This document shows positions 1 to 8,921 of a stretch of 47,809 nucleotides of DNA, one piece after another (within the stretch, counting starts at the first letter, position 1; each line of letters starts with the position of its first letter). Under the pieces are notes generated by a model. It was not told where the DNA came from and made no database searches. It saw nothing but the letters and a program-made list of their open reading frames with translations. A program made the translations under genes and the position numbers. This DNA is from a bacterium (lineage in GTDB: Bacteria; Bacteroidota; Ignavibacteria; Kapaibacteriales; UBA2268), in NCBI GenBank assembly GCA_030431515.1, contig JAUIIX010000004.1:1-47809 (forward strand), in the 5' to 3' direction.

Positions 1-1557
1 CACAACAGGCATGTTTTCATCAATTAAAGCAATAGGTCCATGTTTCATTTCAGCAGCAGGATAACCTTCTGCATGTATGTAAGAAATCTCTTTCAATTTT
101 AAGGCACCTTCTAATGCAAGCGGGAAATTATACCCTCTACCTAAATATAAGAAATTAGTAGATTGATAATATTCATCAGCAATACTCATAATTTCTTCTT
201 GAAGAGTTAAAACTTTTCTAACTTTATCAGGTAAAGCTAATAACTCATTTGCTATTCTTTTACCATCAATTTGAGATAAATGTCTTTGTCTTCCTAAGTA
301 AATTGCAATTAGAGCTAGAACTGTTAACTGAGAAGTAAATGCTTTTGTAGATGCTACACCGATTTCAGGACCTGCGTGTAGATAAATACCTGCTTCTGTG
401 TCTCTTGCAATAGTAGAACCTACAACGTTAACTATTCCTAAAACTGTTGCTCCTTTTTGTTTTGCTTCTCTAATTGCAGCAATTGTATCTAAAGTTTCAC
501 CAGATTGAGAAATAGCAAATACTATATCATCAGGTCCAATAATAGGATTTCTATATCTGAATTCAGATGCATATTCTACTTCTACAGGAATTTGAGCTAA
601 TTGCTCTATCATATATTCTGCTGTTAATGCTGCATGCCATGAAGTCCCACAAGCTGTTATGATAATTCTTTTAGCATTAAGTAATTTATCTTTTACAGAA
701 TTTAAACCACCTAATCTAACATTGCCCTTATCTGCTATTAATCTTCCTCTAAATGAATTAATAATTGTTTCAGGTTGTTCGAATATTTCTTTTAACATAA
801 AATGTTCAAATCCGCCTTTTTCTATTTGCTCAATGTCAAATTCAATTTGGTTGATTATTGAATCAGTTTCTTCATTATCTATATTTTTAGTAACAAAACC
901 ATCTTTAGTTACAATTACCATTTCTCCATCTTCAATATAAACAACTTGTTTAGTATGTTGAATAATTGCTGCTGCATCTGAAGCTAAAATATATTCTCCA
1001 TCACCTATACCTAAAATCATAGGAGAACCTAATCTCGCACCAATAATTTTGTCAGGTTCATAAGAAGAAACAACTGCAATACCATAAGTTCCGTCTATTT
1101 CTCTCAAAGCTAATCTAACAGCACTTTCTAAGTCTTGAGTTTTTTTGTATAAATGACCAATAAAAACAGCAAGAACTTCAGTATCTGTATCAGATTCAAA
1201 AGTATAACCTTCACTCATTAATTTCTTTTTAATAGAAGAATAATTTTCAATAATTCCATTGTGAACTATTGCAATTTCTTTTGAATTATCTGTATGAGGA
1301 TGTGCATTTTCGTAATTTGGAAAACCGTGAGTAGCCCAACGAGTGTGTGCAATTCCTAAATTAGAATTTAACATAGCATGAGGAACCATTCTATCTAAAT
1401 TTTCAACTTTACCTTTTTGCTTTAGAATATTAATTTTACCATTTTCGTAAAGGGCAATACCAGAGCTATCATAACCTCTATATTCAAGCCGTTTCAAGCC
1501 ATTAATTAATAAATTAGATGCTCTTTTGTTACCAATATAACCAACAATTCCACACAT
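1..1557 (-). CDS. glmS: Glutamine-fructose-6-phosphate aminotransferase, 5' part (519 codons)
   Basis: Makes glucosamine-6-phosphate from fructose-6-phosphate and glutamine, the first step to UDP-GlcNAc for peptidoglycan and lipid A; cytoplasmic. The ATG is at 1557-1555 and the protein opens MCGIVGYIGNKRAS, so Cys2 becomes the N-terminal nucleophile of the glutaminase domain, followed by RLEYRGYDSSG. The rest is the two SIS sugar-isomerase domains. The reading frame is open to base 1, where it reads AEGYPAAEMKHGPIALIDE, a hallmark of the second SIS domain. The family is about 610 residues, so roughly the last 90 lie outside the window. A palindrome sits about 30 bases upstream of the start. 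Identification is firm. Confidence 0.97.
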   Translation of the reverse strand, partial: MCGIVGYIGNKRASNLLINGLKRLEYRGYDSSGIALYENGKINILKQKGKVENLDRMVPHAMLNSNLGIAHTRWATHGFPNYENAHPHTDNSKEIAIVHNGIIENYSSIKKKLMSEGYTFESDTDTEVLAVFIGHLYKKTQDLESAVRLALREIDGTYGIAVVSSYEPDKIIGARLGSPMILGIGDGEYILASDAAAIIQHTKQVVYIEDGEMVIVTKDGFVTKNIDNEETDSIINQIEFDIEQIEKGGFEHFMLKEIFEQPETIINSFRGRLIADKGNVRLGGLNSVKDKLLNAKRIIITACGTSWHAALTAEYMIEQLAQIPVEVEYASEFRYRNPIIGPDDIVFAISQSGETLDTIAAIREAKQKGATVLGIVNVVGSTIARDTEAGIYLHAGPEIGVASTKAFTSQLTVLALIAIYLGRQRHLSQIDGKRIANELLALPDKVRKVLTLQEEIMSIADEYYQSTNFLYLGRGYNFPLALEGALKLKEISYIHAEGYPAAEMKHGPIALIDENMPVV

Positions 1558-1585
1558 ATTTTCAACCTATTATATAAAATTATAA

Positions 1586-1603
1586 ATTTACATAAATGTA
1601 AAT
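1586..1603. promoter_or_regulatory. 8-base-arm palindrome upstream of glmS
   Basis: ATTTACAT, two bases, then ATGTAAAT: a perfect inverted repeat 29 bases before the glmS start and in the gap shared with the divergent gene at 1768. Its size and symmetry suit a dimeric regulator, but AT-rich sequence produces such palindromes by chance. No known regulator is recognised. Confidence 0.3.
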
Positions 1604-1730
1604 CATTTTTTGCAAAAATTAAAAAGTAATTTAACAAGTTTGCCTTAAAAAAACGAATTTTTTATAAGATTGTTTAAAATTAAAAGAAAATATTTTTATT
1701 TGAATTGTAATATTTTCAAAGATTTCCAAT

Positions 1731-1738
1731 TATTTTTG
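1731..1738 (+). promoter_or_regulatory. TAnnTTTG -7 box before the broken nucleotidase gene
   Basis: TATTTTTG fits the Bacteroidota -7 consensus TAnnTTTG and lies 29 bases before the ATG at 1768. No TTTG is seen at the expected distance upstream, so only half of the promoter is visible. Confidence 0.35.
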
Positions 1739-1767
1739 TAAATTATTTAATAATAAAATCTAATTTT

Positions 1768-2226
1768 ATGAAAAAAATCGTTTATATAGATATGGATAAT
1801 GTTTTAGTTGATTTTAAAACTGGAATAGACAAGTTAGATGATAAAACTTTAATCGAATTTGAAGGTAAATAAGATGAGGTTCCAAATATATTCAGCAAAA
1901 TGGATGCATATCCAAATGCAATTAATTCTGTCCATAAATTAAGTTCAAAATTTGATTTGTATATATTATCAACTGCACCTTGGCTAAATCCAAGTGCTTG
2001 GATAGATAAAATTAACTGGGTTCATAAACATTTTGGCAAAGATGAAAATAGTATTTTTTATAAAAGATTAATAATTTCACACCATAAGAACTTAAATAAT
2101 GGAGATTATCTAATTGATGATAGACCTAATAATGGTGCAAAATATTTTACTGGTAAATGGATACATTTTGGAAGTTCTGATTTTCCAAATTGGGATGTAG
2201 TTAGCGAATATTTGTTAAACAAATAA
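1768..2226 (+). pseudogene. 5'(3')-deoxyribonucleotidase-like HAD phosphatase interrupted by an in-frame TAA
   Basis: One reading frame of 152 sense/stop codons from ATG 1768 reads as a whole small HAD phosphatase of the NT5C type, which dephosphorylates deoxynucleotides. The N-terminal part carries the catalytic motif DMDNVLVDF; the C-terminal part carries LSTAPW (motif II region) and LIDDRPNNGA (motif IV). Codon 35 (1870-1872) is TAA, between EGK and DEVPNIFSKM, where the family normally reads straight through. There is no frameshift: both halves are in the same frame. A shorter ORF can start at ATG 1900 but would lack the nucleophilic Asp. The gene is therefore probably inactive, unless the TAA is a base error or is read through. 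TAA is used as an ordinary stop elsewhere in the window. Confidence 0.8.
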
Positions 2227-2242
2227 AGAGTTATTACTCTTT
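2225..2242 (+). terminator. Small AT-rich hairpin after the broken nucleotidase
   Basis: AAAGAGT, four bases, ACTCTTT: a 7-bp stem overlapping the TAA stop. There is only a weak T-run, so termination is uncertain. Confidence 0.4.
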
Positions 2243-2359
2243 AATATTAAATATACTCCACATTGTTTTTTAAAAAATAAAAAATTGACTAAATTGAAAT
2301 ATATTTTTTACAAAAAATAATAAAGTAAATCTATTTAAAAATTATAGGGGTTAGTTTCT

Positions 2360-3451
2360 ATGAGTGATAAATATTCTTCCATACATTATACCAATTATCT
2401 TCAATTAGATAAAGTAATTGATGCACAGAAACTTAGAAGTGCTGAGTTAGGTGAGCCAGCTCATGATGAAATGCTATTTATTATAATTCACCAAGTCTAT
2501 GAACTATGGTTCAAACAAATAATTCACGAAGTTGGGGCAGTTTTAGAAATGTTCAAAGGAGACCATTTTGAAGAGAAGATGGTTAGCGAAGCAGAACATA
2601 AATTAGTCAGAGTTATCGAAATTCAGAAAATTCTAATTGACCAGATTAAAGTATTAGAAACGATGACACCTCTTGATTTCTTAGAATTTAGAAATTATTT
2701 AATTCCAGCATCAGGATTTCAAAGTTTTCAATTCAGAGTATGTGAAATTAGAATGGGATTAAAAGCTGATGCTAGAATAACTTATAACAAAACTGTATAT
2801 TCAAGTGTTTTTTCAGAAGAGCAACAAAAAACATTAGAACAAATTCAAAAAGAAGATTCAATGTTTGATGCTGTTCAAAAATGGTTAGAAAGAATTCCTT
2901 TTTTAAATTTTGGCGATTTTGATTTCACAACAGAATATCTTAAGTCTGTTAAAAATATGACAGAAAGAGAAAGAGAAGCAATCTTAGGTACTACACATAT
3001 AAGCCAAGAAAATAAAGATATGAGAATTAGAATGCTTGACGAAACTCAAAAGTATATTTTTAATTCTTTAGATGAAGAGGCACATAATAAGTCTGTGGCA
3101 GAAGGTACAACAAGATTGTCGTATAGGGCAACTGTTGCTGCACTATTAATTCATTTATATAGAGATGAGCCAATACTAAGAGCACCTTATAACTTATTAA
3201 ATAAGATTACTGAAGTAGATGAGTTATTTACTTTGTATAGATATAGACACATGCAAATGGTACTTAGAATGCTTGGTAAAAAAATGGGAACAGGCGGTTC
3301 GAGTGGAGCTGAATACTTGAAAAAAACTGTGGAACAACATCATATTTTTCAAGATTTTCAGAAAATTGCAACTTTACTTATACCTCGTTCTGATTTACCT
3401 AAATTACCTGATGAACTTAAAAAACAATTAAATTTTGTTTATAATCATTAA
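2360..3451 (+). CDS. kynA: Tryptophan 2,3-dioxygenase, eukaryote-like long form
   Basis: Haem dioxygenase that opens the indole ring of L-tryptophan to N-formylkynurenine, first step of the kynurenine pathway; cytoplasmic, normally a tetramer. Visible family motifs are FIIIHQVYELWFKQ (His44, distal active-site His), ETMTPLDFLEFRNYL, PASGFQSFQFR, and RYRHMQMVLRMLG with the proximal haem-ligand His, then the flexible loop GTGGSSGAEYL. At 363 residues it is longer than the roughly 280-residue form of Xanthomonas and closer in length and motifs to animal enzymes. No kynureninase or formamidase gene is nearby, so it seems to be a stand-alone gene ending in a strong hairpin. Identification is firm. 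Confidence 0.95.
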   Translation: MSDKYSSIHYTNYLQLDKVIDAQKLRSAELGEPAHDEMLFIIIHQVYELWFKQIIHEVGAVLEMFKGDHFEEKMVSEAEHKLVRVIEIQKILIDQIKVLETMTPLDFLEFRNYLIPASGFQSFQFRVCEIRMGLKADARITYNKTVYSSVFSEEQQKTLEQIQKEDSMFDAVQKWLERIPFLNFGDFDFTTEYLKSVKNMTEREREAILGTTHISQENKDMRIRMLDETQKYIFNSLDEEAHNKSVAEGTTRLSYRATVAALLIHLYRDEPILRAPYNLLNKITEVDELFTLYRYRHMQMVLRMLGKKMGTGGSSGAEYLKKTVEQHHIFQDFQKIATLLIPRSDLPKLPDELKKQLNFVYNH

Positions 3452-3510
3452 TATTCTTAAATAATGGGCTTCTCTAAAAGCTTATTATTCTTGAGAATTA
3501 GTTTAATAAA

Positions 3511-3538
3511 GTAGTGGCAATACATGAATTGCCACTAC
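3511..3538 (+). terminator. Strong hairpin after tryptophan 2,3-dioxygenase
   Basis: GTAGTGGCAA, eight-base loop, TTGCCACTAC: a perfect 10-bp stem, GC-rich for this genome, 60 bases after the kynA stop, followed by an AT-rich tract with a four-T run. Confidence 0.7.
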
Positions 3539-3640
3539 AATTATTTTACAGATGTAAGATGTTTATTTTTAAATATACTGAACAATAATTAAACATAAAT
3601 ACCTATTTTTAAAAAACCTTTTTTATTATTTAAGACAAAA

Positions 3641-4279
3641 TTGATTCAATTAATATTAAAAAGAAAAAAAAAGTCATTTTGGGATATTGTTTCAACTAAA
3701 GCAAAATTCAAATCTGATATAAATACAAAGACAGCGATTCAGAAGTCTTTAAAATATATTACTAATGAAGATAATGTATTGGATTTTGCTTGTGGTAATG
3801 GTATTGTTTCATTTTTAATAGCAGACAAAATTAAGCATATTATTGCGATAGATACATCAGATAATGTGATAAAATATGCTAAAGAAAGTGCTTTAGAATT
3901 AAATATTAATAATGTTGATTTTTATAAGATTGAAATATCAGAAAATATTTTAAATAATTATAAATTTGATGTAATATTAGCATTTAATATTTTACCTTAT
4001 ATTAATGACTTAGATTCTTTATTTAAAAGGATAAATCAATTATTATTAGAAAATGGAATATTTATTTCTTCTACTGCTTGTTTAGGAAATAGGAAAAGTT
4101 TTCTTAGTAGATTAGTATCTTTTGTATCTAAACTTGGAGTTATTCCTAATTTTAACTTTTTGAAGAATACTGAATTAGAAAGTAAAATTAAAGAATATGG
4201 TTTTGAGTTTGTTGAATCTGTACAAATTTTAGATTCAGATGAATATTTAATTGTAATGAAAAAATCAACTAATATCTAA
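3641..4279 (+). CDS. Class I SAM-dependent methyltransferase, small
   Basis: A methyltransferase of unknown substrate. Motif I is VLDFACGNGIVSFL (about residues 46-59), followed by IIAIDTSDNVIKYAKESA (the SAM ribose-binding acidic strand) and DVILAFNILPYI (motif IV region), as in UbiG/BioC-type enzymes. It has none of the (D/N)PP(Y/F) motifs of DNA methylases. The frame contains no ATG before the last few codons, so it must start at a non-ATG codon; TTG at 3641 is the best choice, as it precedes the natural N-terminus MIQLILKRKKKSFWD, and an in-frame TAA lies at 3596. Its last 15 bases overlap the convergent nuclease-helicase gene. It may be translated weakly or be a decayed copy. Confidence 0.7.
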   Translation: MIQLILKRKKKSFWDIVSTKAKFKSDINTKTAIQKSLKYITNEDNVLDFACGNGIVSFLIADKIKHIIAIDTSDNVIKYAKESALELNINNVDFYKIEISENILNNYKFDVILAFNILPYINDLDSLFKRINQLLLENGIFISSTACLGNRKSFLSRLVSFVSKLGVIPNFNFLKNTELESKIKEYGFEFVESVQILDSDEYLIVMKKSTNI

Positions 4280-7200
4280 TAACTCACTATACTCTTTTAT
4301 ATCATAAACTTTATTATTCTTTTTAATATATTTTAGTAAATCATTAAATATATTTGATTGGGATAATATTCTGCTATTACCAACTAAAATTAATTGTTGC
4401 TTGGCTCTTGTGATTGCAACATTTAACTTCCTATCTACTATAAGTCCATCAAATTCATAAAGTGATGATATTTGCTTTAGTAGATATTCTTTATTTGTAG
4501 CAAAACTAATGATTATAAACTCTTTTTCGCTTCCTTGAAATCTCTCAACTGTATCAACTACAATCTTTTCTTTATATTCCTCATCTAATTGTGTTTTAAT
4601 ATTATGACATTGAAGTCTAAATGGACTAATAATTCCAATTTCTTTCTTCGATATACCATTATTAACTAAATATCTTGTAATATTAGAAATTAGCTTTGCT
4701 TCATTGTCATCCATTTTAGTTGTATGCGAAACATTGTTATCAATGAATATAATTGGATTATCGAATATTTCATTAGTTATATTTTTATCGAATAGAAGTT
4801 TTAAATGATTTTCATAGAACATTGAATTAGCCAGAGCCATAATTTCTTTGTTCATTCTACCCTGCTCTTCTAATAATATATAGTTATCATATTTATTAAC
4901 TTTGCATATTTTAAGTAATCGAGAGAATAAAGATTCTCCTAAATCATTTAAGTAAATGTTCCTAAGCAATTTTGAGTCAACTTTTCTAAATTCATAGTCT
5001 TGCGAGCAAACGGCTGGTAATTGCTTCTCATCTCCTATCATTATGAATTTCTTAAAGTACGATAATATTCCTGCTATTTGAACTTCTAATATTTGAGATG
5101 CTTCGTCTATAATTCCTAAATCAAATTTATATAATTCAAATAATTCTGGGTTTGTAATCAAACTACTTACAGTTGATATGAATATCTTACAATTATCAAG
5201 TTTATCAATTAGTTCACGAAATTCAAGTTCATCTGCATAATCTGCTAATAAGTTTTTTGATTTATTATTCTTACTTCCTACTCTAACAAAATCAGTGATT
5301 CCATTTTCTAACAGAACGCTGGAAATTTGGTCAACTGCTCTATTAGTATATGCAGTTATTAATATTTTGTTCTTTGTTTTATCTTTATAATAATCAATGA
5401 TATTGAATAATATTTTTGATGTTTTTCCTGTTCCAGGAGGACCTTGAATAAGAAAATAATCTTTCGCAGAAATTGCTTCTTTAACTACTTTATTTTGTAA
5501 TTCTGTTAGTCCATTTGTGCTAAATCTAACATTAACTCTATCTCTTGCTTTTTCAACGCCTAATATTATATTTTTCTTTTTACTTTTAAAAACATTGAGT
5601 AAAAGTGGAAATAACTTTTTGCTTAAACTATCTGAATTTTCTACTACTAACTTCCATTTTGTTTTCCTTTTAAAAAACTCTTCGATTGTTAGTTTATTTC
5701 TTAGAGAAACTATAATTTCATTATTTTTAAACTCACGTATATATGCTTTATGAATTAGACCACTTTCTATATTTTCAGGTAATACAAGCACTTGGTCGCC
5801 AATTCGTAATGATGTAATTATATCTTTATCTAATTTAAAAACTAAATACATTTTTTCTAAATTAGTTTTTTCCAAGTCTAATTCTAATTCATTCAGACTT
5901 TCATTATCATTATTATTTAATCGGTTTTTATTTTTAAAAGCACCTGTTTTTTCAGAAAATGATTCACGAAGAATAAATGAAAACATTTCATTAAAATAAG
6001 TCTTTTCAAGTTCGTTTAAAGTTGAATAAACTTCATAGAATTGATTGATTTTTTTATCATAATATGTTGGTCTTCTACCAAAGTCATTAGGGTTAAGCTT
6101 ATCTAATACATTATAGTTGCCTAGCATTAATGATTTCTGTACAGCCACCAATGAGTTTCTTAGTTTGATGATCTCTTTTTTGGATTCAATACTTTCTTCA
6201 ATATATCGGAATGGGAAATCTTTATCAATAGAATACAATAGTTGAAGATAACCTTTATCAATTTTAATCGTTCCTTCGATAAGCATATTGTAACAAAGGA
6301 TTTGAATTAGATTATTAAGCCATACTCCTTTACTTTGGTTTTTTTCAGGGTAAGGAATATAATCTATTTTCGGTGAACTACTCGACTTTAACTCTATTAT
6401 TTCAAATTGGTTTTGCTCACCATCTTTGTTTAATAACAAAGCGTCGAGTCTTCCTTGAATACCATATTTGACAGAACTGAAACTTGGTTCGATTATTACT
6501 TTATTGTATTGCAATTCTGAAACAGCAGATTTTAAATTATGGAAATGGGTTTCTACTTTGTGCTTTATTTTCTTCCATAATTTTGATTTAACTACATATA
6601 TTCCTGAGAGTATTCGATTCTTGAATGCTTGTTCTAAAAATGTATTATATTCTGAGTTATCTTCTTCTAATAATTTATCAAATATATAATTAACAAGATT
6701 TCCAAGAAATAGATTTTCATTTGTTGTTACTTGTTCAAATAGATTGACAAAGTATGTTTTGTAGTTTGCTTCTTCATATTGGAAACAATTAGCAATATCT
6801 GTGACGTCAAACTTATAATCTGGTTCAAGTATAATCAAAGATTCATTTTTTGCAATTAGAGTTGTTTCATAATTTACTAAAACATCAAAATCTATTAGAT
6901 TAATTAGTGACCCTTTTGAAAATAATAATATGTCTTCTTTAAGTGATTTATTTAACTTTACTTTAAAACTACCAATTTCAGAAGAATTACAAATTAAAAT
7001 ACTCTTTTCTTTATCACTTTTAACAATTAATGCTTTTAAGTTTCTTATTTCCTTTTTACGAAATTCAAAATTAAAATCAATTTTATTTTGATTATCAATT
7101 AAAAAATCTAAAAGTTGGATGATTAAATTACTTGCAAGTTCTCTATTGTTAGAGTTGATTTCTTCTTCTATCTTGTTATAATAGATATGGAAATTAAATT

Positions 7201-7366
7201 TTTCAGAATTTATTTTAAATATAAATTTAAAAAGATAAACAAATCTTGAATAATTATCTCTATAAATTGCATCTTTTTTAATTAAATCTTTAGAACTTAA
7301 AGCACTATCATTCGCCGTGAAAAGAATATCAATCCAATTATAAAAAAGTGAAGCGATATCAAGCAT
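4265..7366 (-). CDS. Dna2-like protein: PD-(D/E)XK nuclease fused to SF1B (UPF1-type) helicase
   Basis: A 1033-residue DNA-processing enzyme. Residues about 200-400 form a Cas4/RecB-like nuclease: GRLDALL (Asp308), EIIELKSS (Glu325, Lys327) and the Q355-x3-Y359 motif. Residues about 615-1010 form a superfamily 1 helicase: Walker A QGPPGTGKT (642-649), DEAS (754-757), GDEKQLPAV, RMNKEI, TVERFQGSEKE and LNVAITRAKQQ. This order matches eukaryotic Dna2, which trims DNA ends and flaps. The iron-sulphur cysteines that usually flank this nuclease are not visible: only Cys194 precedes it and no Cys triplet follows it at 400-460. The N-terminal 190 residues are unrecognised. It lies 55 bases after the DUF6588-like gene, perhaps last in that operon, and overlaps the methyltransferase tail to tail. 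Confidence 0.85.
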   Translation of the reverse strand: MLDIASLFYNWIDILFTANDSALSSKDLIKKDAIYRDNYSRFVYLFKFIFKINSEKFNFHIYYNKIEEEINSNNRELASNLIIQLLDFLIDNQNKIDFNFEFRKKEIRNLKALIVKSDKEKSILICNSSEIGSFKVKLNKSLKEDILLFSKGSLINLIDFDVLVNYETTLIAKNESLIILEPDYKFDVTDIANCFQYEEANYKTYFVNLFEQVTTNENLFLGNLVNYIFDKLLEEDNSEYNTFLEQAFKNRILSGIYVVKSKLWKKIKHKVETHFHNLKSAVSELQYNKVIIEPSFSSVKYGIQGRLDALLLNKDGEQNQFEIIELKSSSSPKIDYIPYPEKNQSKGVWLNNLIQILCYNMLIEGTIKIDKGYLQLLYSIDKDFPFRYIEESIESKKEIIKLRNSLVAVQKSLMLGNYNVLDKLNPNDFGRRPTYYDKKINQFYEVYSTLNELEKTYFNEMFSFILRESFSEKTGAFKNKNRLNNNDNESLNELELDLEKTNLEKMYLVFKLDKDIITSLRIGDQVLVLPENIESGLIHKAYIREFKNNEIIVSLRNKLTIEEFFKRKTKWKLVVENSDSLSKKLFPLLLNVFKSKKKNIILGVEKARDRVNVRFSTNGLTELQNKVVKEAISAKDYFLIQGPPGTGKTSKILFNIIDYYKDKTKNKILITAYTNRAVDQISSVLLENGITDFVRVGSKNNKSKNLLADYADELEFRELIDKLDNCKIFISTVSSLITNPELFELYKFDLGIIDEASQILEVQIAGILSYFKKFIMIGDEKQLPAVCSQDYEFRKVDSKLLRNIYLNDLGESLFSRLLKICKVNKYDNYILLEEQGRMNKEIMALANSMFYENHLKLLFDKNITNEIFDNPIIFIDNNVSHTTKMDDNEAKLISNITRYLVNNGISKKEIGIISPFRLQCHNIKTQLDEEYKEKIVVDTVERFQGSEKEFIIISFATNKEYLLKQISSLYEFDGLIVDRKLNVAITRAKQQLILVGNSRILSQSNIFNDLLKYIKKNNKVYDIKEYSELLDIS

Positions 7367-7421
7367 TGAATTTTCTTCATTTGATACCGCTAATTTTAAT
7401 TTATTAATTTCAATATTTATA

Positions 7422-8741
7422 TTATCTGATTGTATATGCTACCCCAAATGTCGCAATATTAAATTGTGATACACTATAACCAGCAAAAATAGCAAAATCT
7501 CCAATTTCTTTGTTTAAGCCAATAGAAAATTTAAAATTATCTTGTGAAAGATTTAAACTTGTAAATTGAGGTTTCGTGTCTCCTTGAAAACCATTTTCTG
7601 GGTCAGGTGGTAATACTATTGTCATTCCGTTTTCATCAGTACCATAATCTAATAAACCAAGCTGTGCTTGAGTTTCAACAGATAAATAATATTTGAAGTT
7701 ATTTTCCATTGCAATTGTTTCATAAGAAAAACCAGCATAAACTTCAAACCAATCTTTAACCATTTTACTTGTTCTAACATTCACATTAAAGAAACTTGCA
7801 TTAGATTCAAATTCAGATTGAGTAACACCAACTTCATTAGTTAAGCTTGACCCTTGGAATGCAATTTGTGCTGCAACTTGCCAATTATTTCTATCCTCTA
7901 CATCATAAAAATGTTGTGATATATTATGAGTAATACCTACTCCCCAAAATGAGAATTTCCCAAATTCTTCACCATAATCTAATGCAGGAACAAATCTTAA
8001 AGTCATTTCTGTTCCATACAATGAACCTATTGTAAATTGTGGAACACCAACCAAAAGATTATTAATATCTCCACCTTGAGAAAGTGCAAAATATGTTGGG
8101 AATGAGTTTAATAAATTAACTACCTCATCTTCCATTTCTTCAGGTAATGTAAACCCTATGTTTTGATTAATTGAATCAAATCTAGCTCGAGCTAATCTTT
8201 CAAGACCACCTTGAGGAATACTAATTGCATCATTTCGTTTTTTACCTAATAGAGTAGATGCTTTTGCAGGAATTAAAATTTTATTTTCACTTCCATTTGA
8301 TTGATTAACACCATCATATAATAAAGTTTTAAAAATATATGAGACTAATTGAGCAGTATCTTTAATACCATAAGTTACTTGTCCATTTTCATATCCAATA
8401 TTAATATGTTTTACCAAATTAGAATCTTGATATTTTTCTTGAGGAATATTCGGAGTAAATGATTTCATACTGTTTGGAACTGAACCATACATTCCATTTA
8501 ATTCAACTCTGACATAGAATTTGTCTTTTCCTCTTGGTACATAAGCCGATTGGTAGAATCTATCATTTGAAACTGAATTGATTACAGTAACACTTGGCTC
8601 CATAATACTTACACCATTCAAGTCAAATATATCTTTTGTGAATGATCTTGCTAATTCAATAGCGATTGGATTTTGTTCAATTCTTTCTTGTGCAGAAGAA
8701 TATCCAAAACATATTAAAATAATTACAAAAACAAATTTCAT
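7422..8741 (-). CDS. Outer-membrane beta-barrel-like protein, DUF6588-like
   Basis: 439 residues beginning with a signal peptide (MKFVFVIILICFGYSSAQ, cleavage likely near residue 17-18). The body has alternating strands with many aromatic residues and glycines, e.g. FSFWGVGITHNISQHF and AIFAGYSVSQFNIATFGVAY at the C-terminus, which ends in R after a hydrophobic strand, as expected of an outer-membrane barrel. The N-terminal region resembles DUF6588 proteins of Bacteroidota/Ignavibacteria, from memory and not verified. Function unknown. It starts 8 bases after the stop of the 54-residue membrane protein, so it is probably co-transcribed with that gene and the GPP34 gene. Confidence 0.7.
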   Translation of the reverse strand: MKFVFVIILICFGYSSAQERIEQNPIAIELARSFTKDIFDLNGVSIMEPSVTVINSVSNDRFYQSAYVPRGKDKFYVRVELNGMYGSVPNSMKSFTPNIPQEKYQDSNLVKHINIGYENGQVTYGIKDTAQLVSYIFKTLLYDGVNQSNGSENKILIPAKASTLLGKKRNDAISIPQGGLERLARARFDSINQNIGFTLPEEMEDEVVNLLNSFPTYFALSQGGDINNLLVGVPQFTIGSLYGTEMTLRFVPALDYGEEFGKFSFWGVGITHNISQHFYDVEDRNNWQVAAQIAFQGSSLTNEVGVTQSEFESNASFFNVNVRTSKMVKDWFEVYAGFSYETIAMENNFKYYLSVETQAQLGLLDYGTDENGMTIVLPPDPENGFQGDTKPQFTSLNLSQDNFKFSIGLNKEIGDFAIFAGYSVSQFNIATFGVAYTIR

Positions 8742-8749
8742 AAATCCTC

Positions 8750-8914
8750 TTATTTTATTATTTTCTTTTTAACATATATAAATATAGGAATAGCAATAAC
8801 TACTGTAATTAGTATAAATACTAATTTGAAAGCAATTGCAAAAATCCAAAAAATTGATTTTAAAATTACATAAGCAACAATTAAAGCAATAGAAGCACTG
8901 ATAATATCTTTCAT
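8750..8914 (-). CDS. Small membrane protein, 54 residues
   Basis: ATG at 8914 opens MKDIISASIALIVAYVILKS, followed by a second hydrophobic stretch rich in I, F and V and a C-terminal KKKIIK tail. About 40 of 54 residues are hydrophobic, fitting one long or two tight membrane helices. It begins 7 bases after the GPP34 stop and ends 8 bases before the DUF6588-like start, so its place in the operon supports a real gene. No family is recognised. The positively charged tail would favour the cytoplasmic side. Confidence 0.6.
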   Translation of the reverse strand: MKDIISASIALIVAYVILKSIFWIFAIAFKLVFILITVVIAIPIFIYVKKKIIK

Positions 8915-8921
8915 TTTTTCC

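Noticed and set aside
1900-2226. Stand-alone 108-residue protein
   Set aside because: It is the C-terminal part of the nucleotidase-like frame and lacks the catalytic Asp motif, so I treat it as part of the broken gene.
3641-4279. Methyltransferase as a DNA methylase paired with the nuclease-helicase (restriction-like system)
   Set aside because: It has no DNA-methylase (D/N)PP(Y/F) motif, no target recognition domain, and the genes are convergent, not co-transcribed.
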